Below are positions 1-5,190 of a stretch of DNA of 6,576 bases, one piece after another. Numbering within the stretch: position 1 is the stretch's first letter; each line of letters starts with the position of its first letter. The notes under the pieces were generated by a model. The model saw only the letters and a list, made by a program, of their open reading frames with translations, did not search any database and was not told the origin of the DNA. This stretch comes from Kiritimatiellia bacterium (GTDB lineage: Bacteria; Verrucomicrobiota; Kiritimatiellia; CAIQIC01; Lenti-01): assembly GCA_018432565.1 (NCBI GenBank), contig JAHDSS010000147.1, positions 1-6,576 on the forward strand, read 5' to 3'. The translations under genes and the position numbers were made by a program.

Positions 1-901
1 CGACCGCCGCGCACCCCGCCTCGACGCCTGGCTCGCCGCCGCCCACCCCGCCATCTCCCGCTCCCGCTGGAAACAACTCATCGAATCCGGCCGCGTCACC
101 CTCAACGGCGCCCCCGTCCTCAAACCCAACACCCCCCTCGCCCCCGGCGACACCCTCGCCTGCACCCTCCCGCCCCCCGAACCCGTCGGCCTCCTCCCCG
201 CCGACATCCCCCTCGACATCCTCCACGAAGACGCCGACCTCATCATCCTCAACAAACCCCCCGGCCTCGTCGTCCACCCCGCCCCCGGCCACGCCGCCGA
301 CACCCTCGTCAACGCTCTTCTCCACCACTGCACCGATCTCGCCGGCATCGGCGGCGAACTCCGCCCCGGCATCGTCCATCGCCTCGACAAAGACACCTCC
401 GGCGTCCTCGTCGTCGCCAAGAACGAACAAGCCGTCGCCTCCCTCGTCGCCCAGTTCTCCGCCCACACCGTCCAAAAGGAATACCTCGCCCTCGTGTGGG
501 GCACCCCTGCCAAACCCGCCGGCACGATCAATCTCCCCATCGGCCGCCATCCCGTCCACCGCAAGAAAATGGCCGTCACGGAAAAAGGCCGCCCCGCCCT
601 CACCCGCTACGAAACCCTCGCCGCCGGCCCCCTCGCCGCGCTCCTGCGCGTGCGCATCGAAACCGGCCGCACCCATCAGATCCGCGTTCACATGGCCCGC
701 CTCGGACATCCTGTCGTCGGCGACACCACCTACGGCCGCCCCCGCCATGGCCTGCCCCCCGACCTGAGCATCCCCCGCCAGATGCTCCACGCCCATTCCC
801 TGCAACTCCTCCACCCCCGCACCGGCGCCCCCCTCGCCGTCACCGCCCCCCCGCCCCCCGACTTCCTCGCCGCCCGGCGCCTCCTGATCCCCCCACCTTG
901 A
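1..901 (+). CDS. rluD: 23S rRNA pseudouridine synthase, RluD type (5' partial)
   Basis: This enzyme isomerises specific uridines of 23S rRNA to pseudouridine; E. coli RluD modifies the helix 69 loop. The reading frame starts at base 2 and is open to the left edge, so the start codon lies outside the window; 299 codons are visible, against about 326 residues in E. coli RluD. An S4 RNA-binding domain covers visible residues 1-60 (RLDAWLAAAHPAISRSRWKQ, then GRVTLNG). The catalytic domain follows, with the family signature HRLDKDTSG at about 126-134; D129 is the expected catalytic aspartate. The ETGRTHQIRVHMA and GHPVVGDTTYG motifs lie at about 220-246. The S4 domain plus HRLDKDTSG fits RluD or RluC better than RluA, which lacks S4; NALL before the catalytic motif favours RluD. 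The gene is extremely C-rich on its coding strand, with almost every codon ending in C. No clear terminator follows it. Confidence 0.93.
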   Translation, partial: DRRAPRLDAWLAAAHPAISRSRWKQLIESGRVTLNGAPVLKPNTPLAPGDTLACTLPPPEPVGLLPADIPLDILHEDADLIILNKPPGLVVHPAPGHAADTLVNALLHHCTDLAGIGGELRPGIVHRLDKDTSGVLVVAKNEQAVASLVAQFSAHTVQKEYLALVWGTPAKPAGTINLPIGRHPVHRKKMAVTEKGRPALTRYETLAAGPLAALLRVRIETGRTHQIRVHMARLGHPVVGDTTYGRPRHGLPPDLSIPRQMLHAHSLQLLHPRTGAPLAVTAPPPPDFLAARRLLIPPP

Positions 902-913
902 TTTTCTTCTATT

Positions 914-1041
914 AGTTAACAATCTATGCGGAGATAATTTACCACATAGTTAATTAACTATATGAGAAAGTATTTTCTATTTTAAGCATATTTTTCAACT
1001 TTTTGAATATCCATTATCCACACAGTTAATTATCTATGTGG
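914..1041. repeat. Three degenerate copies of an 18-bp AT-rich partly palindromic motif
   Basis: Three related 18-mers occur at 914-931, 948-965 and 1024-1041, with approximate consensus AGTTAAYWATCTATGYGG. Copies one and two each differ from copy three at three positions. Copy two contains the perfect 16-bp palindrome ATAGTTAATTAACTAT (946-961). Copy three lies within an imperfect 24-bp dyad (1018-1041) flanked by CCACA and TGTGG. Start-to-start distances are 34 and 76 bases. The copies are seen directly; the function is unknown. They may be operator sites for a dimeric regulator or a short interspersed repeat. Confidence 0.6.
1014..1022 (+). promoter_or_regulatory. DnaA-box-like 9-mer TTATCCACA
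   Basis: The sequence is identical to the strong E. coli DnaA box TTATCCACA. Fourteen bases further on, a weaker inverted box lies on the opposite strand (1037-1045; TAGTCCACA, seven of nine matches). The TTAATTA dyad separates the two. One perfect 9-mer in AT-rich DNA can occur by chance, so DnaA binding is only a hypothesis. No dnaA, dnaN or other origin-linked gene is present. Confidence 0.3.
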
Positions 1042-1174
1042 ACTATTACCGCCGGAGTTTTTCCCTTCCAACCGCTACCTGCCTCCGCATCGGACCTCCA
1101 TCCGGACGCTTCGACCTGACGGCAAGAAGATAGCCCCGGAGAGTCTTGTCGCCCCGCCCGGCACCCATTCCGGA

Positions 1175-1336
1175 TTTTCCACACCGTGGAAACCTGTTTT
1201 CCATGCCGTGGAAAAAATGCGATGCTGTTTTCCATGCCGTGGAAAAACCGGTTGGAATTTTCCACACCGTGGTCCGGCAGCCGCCGGATCCATGGCGTGG
1301 AAAACGCCGAGGAAATTTTTCCATGGCGTGGAAAAC
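1175..1336 (+). repeat. Array of six TTTTCCAYGSCGTGGAAAA palindromes
   Basis: Six copies of a 19-bp interrupted palindrome lie in the same orientation just before the zinc-ribbon gene. Their centres are at 1184, 1206, 1237, 1267, 1295 and 1326. The best copies are TTTTCCATGCCGTGGAAAA (1197-1215 and 1228-1246) and TTTTCCATGGCGTGGAAAA (1317-1335). The first and fourth have ACC at the centre. The fourth has lost its right AAA arm and the fifth its left TT. Spacers between copies are 3-13 bases and unrelated to one another. The last copy ends three bases before the ATG at 1339, so it occupies the ribosome-binding region. As RNA, each complete copy could form an eight-pair stem with a three-base loop. 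Two more copies occur at 5187-5227. Confidence 0.88.
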
Positions 1337-1338
1337 CC

Positions 1339-1890
1339 ATGATCACCCGTCCCTGCCCCATCTGCGATGTCGCGCTCGAGCCGGAAGACTACGAAGGCTT
1401 CCGCGTCCTGCGCTGTCCGGAATGCCAGGGCCATCTGGTCGAGCTGACCCGCTATGACGCCATACGGCGCCTGCCCTCCAAAGGCCTCGCCGAACTCGAA
1501 ACCGAAGCTCGCGACGGATTCCAGGGCGACTCCGCCCACGTCCTCCGCTGCCCGCGCTGCCGCGGCGTCATGGCCAAGCAGCCCCTCCACATCCCCGGCT
1601 TCGATCTGCACCTGGACCTCTGCAAGGGCTGCTCCCTGGCCTGGTTCGACGGCGGCGAACTCGCCATGGCCCAGCTCGGATACCAGACCACCGCCGGATT
1701 CCGCGACCGCCAGGAACTGAAACGCCGCCACGAAGCATTGGCCGTCGATCCCGACCGCAAGGCCGCCTTCGAAGAGGCCGTTGCCCAGCTGCCCCTCGAA
1801 CGCGATACCCTCTCCCAAAGCTTCAAGGAATCCGTCTTCGATGCCCTCGGCCACATCCTCTTCCGCACCACTCTGCGCTGGCCCCTGTGA
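1339..1890 (+). CDS. Double zinc-ribbon (zf-TFIIB type) protein
   Basis: The protein has 183 residues and two zinc-ribbon modules. The first pairs CPIC (C6, C9) with CPEC (C26, C29). The second pairs CPRC (C71, C74) with CKGC (C95, C98) and ends in WFDGGEL (102-108), typical of the zf-TFIIB family. The remainder is charged and probably helical, with no signal peptide or membrane segment, so it is likely cytoplasmic. The family has no established single function; nucleic-acid or protein binding is plausible. The ATG at 1339 was chosen because CPIC follows within five residues. The frame is open back to an ATG at 1186, but that stretch is only translated palindromes. No ordinary Shine-Dalgarno is seen: GGAAAA of the last palindrome lies just upstream of the ATG. 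The stop codon overlaps the start of the downstream pseudouridine synthase, so the two are probably cotranscribed and coupled. Confidence 0.8.
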   Translation: MITRPCPICDVALEPEDYEGFRVLRCPECQGHLVELTRYDAIRRLPSKGLAELETEARDGFQGDSAHVLRCPRCRGVMAKQPLHIPGFDLHLDLCKGCSLAWFDGGELAMAQLGYQTTAGFRDRQELKRRHEALAVDPDRKAAFEEAVAQLPLERDTLSQSFKESVFDALGHILFRTTLRWPL

Positions 1891-2669
1891 TGAAATCCCC
1901 CCCCCTGAACCCTGAACCCGGCCCCCTCCCCCCCCTCCCCGGCGGAGTCCGTTTGCAGAAATTCCTCGCCGCCGCCGGCGTCGGCTCGCGTCGCCATTGC
2001 GAGGAACTCATCACCGCAGGGCGTGTGCAGGTGGACGGGACCGCCGTCACGCAGCTCGGCACGCGCGTGGACCCGGACCGGCAGCGCGTCGCCGTGGATG
2101 GCCGCGGCGTCCGTCCCGAGCCGCACCGCACCTATCTGGCCGACAAACCCCGCAATCTGATGTGCACCTCGCACGACCCCGAAGGCCGCCCCACCATCGT
2201 CGAATGGGCCGCGCGCATGGGCGCCGACCGGCGCCTGCGGCTCTACACCATCGGCCGCCTCGACTGGGACAGCGAAGGGCTCATCCTGCTGACCAACGAC
2301 GGCGACCTCGCCCACGCCTTCGCCCACCCGCGCCATCACGTCGAAAAGGAATACCGCGCCTGGACCGACCGCTTCGCCACCCGCGAGCAGATCGCCGCCA
2401 TGATCGAGGGCGTCGAAGACGACGGCGAGCTTCTCCGCGCCCTGTCAGTCGTGCCCGAAGCCTCGCGCCCCGGCCGCCCCCCCTCCCTGCGCATCGTCCT
2501 CGGCGAAGGCCGCAACCGCCACATCCGCCGCATGCTCGACGCCCTCGGCCTTCGCGTGAAGCGTCTCCGCCGCATCCGCATCGGCCCGCTGACCGAATCC
2601 GCCCTGCGCGGCAAACCCCTCCGCGAACTTTCACCCGCCGAACTCGACTCCCTCGCCCGCGATTTCTGA
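1890..2669 (+). CDS. rluB: Pseudouridine synthase, RsuA/RluB family
   Basis: This is an rRNA uridine-to-pseudouridine isomerase; RluB of E. coli acts on 23S rRNA near the peptidyl-transferase region. Numbered from the ATG at 1890 (259 residues), a proline-rich N-terminus of about 19 residues precedes an S4 domain (VRLQKFLAAAGVGSRRHCEE, about 20-39). The catalytic domain carries KPRNLMCTSHDPEGRPT and then GRLDWDSEGLILLTNDG; the Asp of GRLD (D125) is the predicted catalytic residue. VEKEYRAW and the family-typical GRNRHIRRMLDALG follow. DPEGRPT resembles RluB more than RsuA, but RluE or RluF specificity cannot be excluded. The ATG overlaps the upstream TGA by one base; a GTG directly before it (1887) is an alternative that adds one residue. 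It is translationally linked to the zinc-ribbon gene and is the second pseudouridine synthase in the window. Confidence 0.88.
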   Translation: MKSPPLNPEPGPLPPLPGGVRLQKFLAAAGVGSRRHCEELITAGRVQVDGTAVTQLGTRVDPDRQRVAVDGRGVRPEPHRTYLADKPRNLMCTSHDPEGRPTIVEWAARMGADRRLRLYTIGRLDWDSEGLILLTNDGDLAHAFAHPRHHVEKEYRAWTDRFATREQIAAMIEGVEDDGELLRALSVVPEASRPGRPPSLRIVLGEGRNRHIRRMLDALGLRVKRLRRIRIGPLTESALRGKPLRELSPAELDSLARDF

Positions 2670-2701
2670 CCCGGGCCGCCTGCAAAACCGCCAAACCGGG
2701 G

Positions 2702-2707
2702 TAGATT
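2702..2707 (+). promoter_or_regulatory. Possible -10 box of a leaderless or near-leaderless promoter
   Basis: TAGATT ends eight bases before the ATG at 2715, and no Shine-Dalgarno lies between. Transcription starting about seven bases after this box would begin at or next to the start codon. No convincing -35 hexamer lies 16-18 bases upstream, so support is weak. Confidence 0.3.
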
Positions 2708-2714
2708 GTTCCCC

Positions 2715-3365
2715 ATGAACGCAACCCCCTCCCGCTGGATCGCCCTCGCCCTCCTTCCCGCGCTGCTGCTCTGCGCCGGCTGCAGCGATGACGACGACTC
2801 GCCCGGCGGCGGCACCGTCCTGCCCGATCGCTACAAGATCACGTTCTACTACACCCCCGTCGAGTCCTTCTTCGGCGGCCCCCCGCAGGCCGTCACCGGC
2901 TGCACTTCCATCGATTGCGTCTCCGGTCTCCAGGACCTCGGCGCCTATCCCGCCGACTTCATCGCCGCCGTCCGCCTCGAAGGCTCCGGCCGCCTCACCT
3001 CCGGCCCCTATGCCGGGCAGTATCTCAATGGCTCCTACGGCGGCAACTTCTGGATCAGCTCCTTCCCGCCCGACGCCTACCGCTCTTCCCTGCGGCCCTT
3101 CGAAACCGCCGCCGCCAACGAAAGCGGCCTGCCCCGAGGCACCCGCTTCCGCCTCGTCGGCCCCCTCCTCGAAAACGGCTCGCCCATCCCCTCCGCGGTC
3201 GAGAGCCGGCTGCTTGATGCCACCTGGAACGTCCAGGACCGTTTCGAGCCCGGCTACGGCGGCACCATGCATCTCGACCTCTATGTCGGCGACCAGACCA
3301 CCCCCTCCTTCGCCGCCAGCCCCTTCTATCTCCTGCTGGAAAACACCGCCATCGAAGTGTTCTGA
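2715..3365 (+). CDS. Lipoprotein with a probable degenerate 3D-like (double-psi barrel) domain
   Basis: The protein has 216 residues and an N-terminal lipoprotein signal: an Arg at 7, a hydrophobic core (WIALALLPALLL) and CAGC with C23 as the likely lipidated residue. The -3 residue is Cys rather than the usual Leu, with Leu at -4. Ser at +2 suggests outer-membrane sorting. An acidic and Gly-rich linker (24-33) follows. The mature region contains FYYTPVES (44-51), LEGSGRLTSG (88-97), LPRGTRF (139-145) and a C-terminal stretch with D175, GYGG (180-183) and HLDLYVGD (186-193). The order and spacing recall 3D-domain proteins and the MltA C-terminus (IPLGTRV, then D-GGAIKG, then IDLFVG). Two of three signature aspartates can be placed (D175, D188); the first appears as AANES. 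A cell-wall role is therefore inference. The ATG at 2715 is preferred to a TTG at 2706 because it gives a normal signal peptide. It lies 45 bases after rluB. Confidence 0.68.
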   Translation: MNATPSRWIALALLPALLLCAGCSDDDDSPGGGTVLPDRYKITFYYTPVESFFGGPPQAVTGCTSIDCVSGLQDLGAYPADFIAAVRLEGSGRLTSGPYAGQYLNGSYGGNFWISSFPPDAYRSSLRPFETAAANESGLPRGTRFRLVGPLLENGSPIPSAVESRLLDATWNVQDRFEPGYGGTMHLDLYVGDQTTPSFAASPFYLLLENTAIEVF

Positions 3366-3375
3366 GCAAGCAAAA

Positions 3376-3395
3376 GGGCCGCCCGAAGGCGGCCC
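3376..3395 (-). terminator. Intrinsic terminator of the porin-like gene
   Basis: A perfect 8-bp GC stem (GGGCCGCC/GGCGGCCC) encloses a four-base loop. Read on the minus strand, the loop is a C(UUCG)G tetraloop, which is exceptionally stable, and TTTTG follows directly. It lies 22 bases beyond the porin-like stop codon at 3418. On the plus strand no T-run follows, so any termination of the convergent lipoprotein gene would be weaker. Confidence 0.85.
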
Positions 3396-3417
3396 GTGGT
3401 CGCAACCTCCCGGCCGG

Positions 3418-4590
3418 TCAGAATGCGTAGCGAACGGCCACCTGCACGCGGTTGTTGCAGGCCTCGTCGCCGTCCACGTAATCCGTGGTCATGTTGGCGT
3501 ACTCCGCCATGACGGTCACCGCCGGCGTCAGCTTGTAGAAGCCGTTCACGAATGCCTGCTGGTTCTTGGCCCGCATGCCCGGGCTGAGATCGTCGTCGTC
3601 GGGATCGTCCATCGAGTAGCCCAGGCCGAAGCACAGCTTCTCGGTCGGGTCATACAGCAATTGGGCCCAGCCGCCCTTGGACGCCACGGCCTCGCCCAGC
3701 CCCATGTTGACCCCCTGCCCGATGCCGCCGTAGTACGTGTCGAGGTTCTCGCCCGTCCACAGGTTCCCCTGCACGGCCAGGCACTTCGTCAGCGGCAGAT
3801 ACACCGACCCCTGCGCCGACCACGTGTCGTAATCCTCCGCGTCCAGCCCCGTCACGGCATTGCTGACGGCTGCATCCAGCGTCTCGCGCCCGTAGTGGCC
3901 CGAAAACGCGATGCGCGCGCACTTCTCCGCCCACAGCTTCTGGTGCAGCGCGACATTGAACTGGAACGTGGGCCAGTCGGCATCCGCCCCGTCGTCAAAT
4001 CCCCCGCCGTCCAGGTCTTCGCCCACGGTCTGCGCCACCGCCGCCTTCGCCACCAGCTTGGTCGTCTCGCTGAACTTCAGCTCCTGCGTCACGCGCGCCT
4101 GCGGCCGCCGCAGCCCCAGCGCTCCGATGTCCGCCAGATAGGCGAAGTTCACGATCCGGGGAATCACCTCCACGAAGGTCTCCCAGTCCTGGCCGGCGCG
4201 GATGGACAGCCCGGACGAGTGGGCCAGGTCCAGATAGGCCAGCCGGATCCGCGGGCTGTAGGAATTGGGATTCCCGCCGCCGTAGAAATCCACTTCGATC
4301 TTGCCGGTCGTTTTCCACTCGCCCGCGTCCGGCCCGAACAGGTTCAACCCCACGCGGGTTTCCCGGGCGCCCAGATGCGTCTGGGCATCCTTCTCGCCGT
4401 CCAGCTCGGGCAGCACCCAGAAGGCGAAATCGGCCTTGGGCGCTGTCGCCTGCGAATCGTGCGACAGGTCTGCCCGGATGTAGCCGTACAGCTGCAGACG
4501 CATGTCCGCGTCTTTCAGCGTGATTTCCACCGCGCCGGCCGACGCCGCGCACGCCAGGATCAGAACCGGAACCAGCCATCTTGTTTTCAT
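3418..4590 (-). CDS. Outer-membrane beta-barrel porin-like protein
   Basis: The protein has 390 residues. A classic signal peptide (MKTRWLVPVLILACAASAGA) precedes a predicted cleavage near residue 18 or 20. The mature part begins with MRLQLYGYIRADLSHD, the opening strand style of porins in the DcaP-like and related groups. It continues as alternating amphipathic strands rich in Tyr, Trp and Gly with acidic loops such as DDPDDDD. It ends in VQVAVRYAF; a terminal Phe is the usual signal for the outer-membrane assembly machinery. It probably passes small solutes across the outer membrane; the substrate cannot be told from sequence. The start at 4590 is fixed by a strong Shine-Dalgarno and the signal peptide, although the frame is open further upstream. 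Codons differ from the C-ending style of rluD (many CTG, CAG, GAG), which may reflect high expression. It is divergent from the superoxide reductase gene. Confidence 0.85.
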   Translation of the reverse strand: MKTRWLVPVLILACAASAGAVEITLKDADMRLQLYGYIRADLSHDSQATAPKADFAFWVLPELDGEKDAQTHLGARETRVGLNLFGPDAGEWKTTGKIEVDFYGGGNPNSYSPRIRLAYLDLAHSSGLSIRAGQDWETFVEVIPRIVNFAYLADIGALGLRRPQARVTQELKFSETTKLVAKAAVAQTVGEDLDGGGFDDGADADWPTFQFNVALHQKLWAEKCARIAFSGHYGRETLDAAVSNAVTGLDAEDYDTWSAQGSVYLPLTKCLAVQGNLWTGENLDTYYGGIGQGVNMGLGEAVASKGGWAQLLYDPTEKLCFGLGYSMDDPDDDDLSPGMRAKNQQAFVNGFYKLTPAVTVMAEYANMTTDYVDGDEACNNRVQVAVRYAF

Positions 4591-4596
4591 GCGGAC

Positions 4597-4604
4597 TCCT
4601 CCTT
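4597..4604 (-). promoter_or_regulatory. Strong Shine-Dalgarno of the porin-like gene
   Basis: AAGGAGGA on the minus strand ends six bases before the ATG at 4590. It is a near-full match to the 16S rRNA tail and settles the start against the longer open frame upstream. Confidence 0.88.
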
Positions 4605-4626
4605 GGGGTTGTTCCATTTGCCTTGA

Positions 4627-4656
4627 ATTGTCACAGAACCGGCAAAACCGGGTCAA
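4627..4656 (-). promoter_or_regulatory. Sigma-70-type promoter of the porin-like gene
   Basis: On the minus strand, TTGACC (4651-4656) and GACAAT (4627-4632) are separated by 18 bases. TGT immediately before the -10 gives an extended -10. The -35 matches consensus at five of six positions and the -10 at four of six. The expected transcript has a short leader of about 30 bases carrying the strong Shine-Dalgarno. Confidence 0.55.
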
Positions 4657-4697
4657 TGCCCATATCCCGCCCACCCTCATTTTTTTCGATCCGGGAT

Positions 4698-4725
4698 TTG
4701 ACAATTCCTTGCGGTCTGTGATAGG
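4698..4725 (+). promoter_or_regulatory. Sigma-70-type promoter of the superoxide reductase gene
   Basis: A perfect TTGACA (4698-4703) is followed after 16 bases by GATAGG (4720-4725). The -10 is weak but is preceded by TGT, giving the extended -10 form. Transcription would begin near 4732, leaving a leader of about 30 bases with AGGAGGA at 4750-4756, five bases before the ATG. Confidence 0.6.
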
Positions 4726-4761
4726 CTGAAGCCTGCAAATCCAACCCACAGGAGGAACCTC

Positions 4762-5157
4762 ATGTCTGAATTCAACAGCACCATCCAAAGCGCCGACTGG
4801 AAATCCGAAAAACACTCCCCCGTCATCGAAGCGCCGGATTCCGTCAAGGCCGGCGACTTCTTCAGCGTGACGGCCGGCCTCGGCAAGGCCATCGCCCACC
4901 CCAACACCGTCCAGCACCATATCCGCTGGATCTCGCTCTACTACCTGCCCGAAGGCGCCAAGCTGCCCATCCAGCTCGCCCATGCCGAATTCACCGCCCA
5001 CGGCGATTCGACCACCGACGACACCGGCCCCGCCTTCACCAACCCCAGCATGACCGCCAGCGTCAAACTGGCCAAGTCCGGCGTCTTCCAGGCCGTCGCC
5101 TACTGCAACATCCACGGCGTCTGGCAGTCTTCCAAGGCCGTCCAGGTCGAAGCCTGA
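4762..5157 (+). CDS. Class II superoxide reductase (neelaredoxin type)
   Basis: The enzyme reduces superoxide to hydrogen peroxide with electrons usually supplied by rubredoxin, without releasing oxygen; it is typical of anaerobes and acts in the cytoplasm. The 131-residue length fits the single-domain class II form. The N-terminal CxxC desulforedoxin domain of class I (desulfoferrodoxin) is absent. The active-site set is complete by comparison with the Pyrococcus furiosus enzyme: E16-K17-H18 in EKHSP, H46 in AHPNT, H52 in HHIRW, and C115 and H118 in YCNIHG. The four His and one Cys form the Fe(His)4Cys centre; E16 and K17 match the catalytic loop. AEFTAHGDS and the C-terminal SSKAVQVEA also fit the family. 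The start is supported by AGGAGGA five bases upstream. The gene has its own promoter and terminator, so it is probably monocistronic. No rubredoxin or peroxidase gene is in the window. Confidence 0.95.
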   Translation: MSEFNSTIQSADWKSEKHSPVIEAPDSVKAGDFFSVTAGLGKAIAHPNTVQHHIRWISLYYLPEGAKLPIQLAHAEFTAHGDSTTDDTGPAFTNPSMTASVKLAKSGVFQAVAYCNIHGVWQSSKAVQVEA

Positions 5158-5160
5158 CCA

Positions 5161-5190
5161 CCGGGCAACCCGCCCCGTGCCCGGAGTTTT
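5161..5190 (+). terminator. Intrinsic terminator after the superoxide reductase gene
   Basis: CCGGGCA (5161-5167) pairs perfectly with TGCCCGG (5178-5184) around a ten-base loop. AG and then TTTT (5187-5190) follow. The stem begins four bases after the stop codon. The short T-run is also the left arm of the adjoining palindrome, so the two elements overlap. With only four T residues, termination may be partial, allowing some read-through into the glycosidase gene. Confidence 0.55.

Larger units (their letters stand above)
902..1174. other. Gene-free spacer with an AT-rich island
   Basis: No credible coding region was found on either strand between rluD and the palindrome array. Bases 902-1045 are strongly AT-rich, in sharp contrast to both flanks, and hold the repeated motif annotated separately. 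Bases 1046-1174 return to high GC and show no recognisable gene, RNA or promoter. Minus-strand open frames here run on into translations of the palindromes and look like chance frames. Confidence 0.7.

Noticed and set aside
902..1045. Chromosomal origin of replication
   Set aside because: Only one perfect DnaA-box-like 9-mer is present, without a box cluster or origin-linked genes; it is kept only as a weak regulatory-site candidate.
1175..1336. CRISPR-like array of repeats and spacers
   Set aside because: Repeats are 19 bp and imperfect, spacers are only 3-13 bases and uneven, no cas gene is present, and the same motif recurs at a distant gene start.
1175..1336. Palindromes as a series of intrinsic terminators
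   Set aside because: Stems are AT-rich at the outer ends, and each hairpin is followed by A bases or GC-rich DNA rather than a T-run.
1186..1338. N-terminal extension of the zinc-ribbon protein
   Set aside because: The extra 51 residues are a translation of the palindromes and intervening bases; the zf-TFIIB domain begins normally at the ATG at 1339.
1026..1361. Minus-strand open frame of 111 codons
   Set aside because: It is largely translated palindrome sequence plus GC-rich spacer with no recognisable domain; long open frames are frequent by chance at this GC content.
2788..4626. Plus-strand open frame of 612 codons
   Set aside because: It overlaps the lipoprotein out of frame and runs antisense through the entire porin-like gene; its Pro, Ser and Arg-rich start is a frame shadow.
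4724..4735. AGGCTGAAGCCT as an operator in the superoxide reductase leader
   Set aside because: It is a 5-bp palindromic arm pair with a two-base centre, too short to separate from chance and partly overlapping the -10 box.
5177..5179. GTG at 5177 as the glycosidase start
   Set aside because: It lies within the superoxide reductase terminator stem and has no ribosome-binding site; GTG 5198 has GGAG upstream and gives a better signal peptide. It remains possible.
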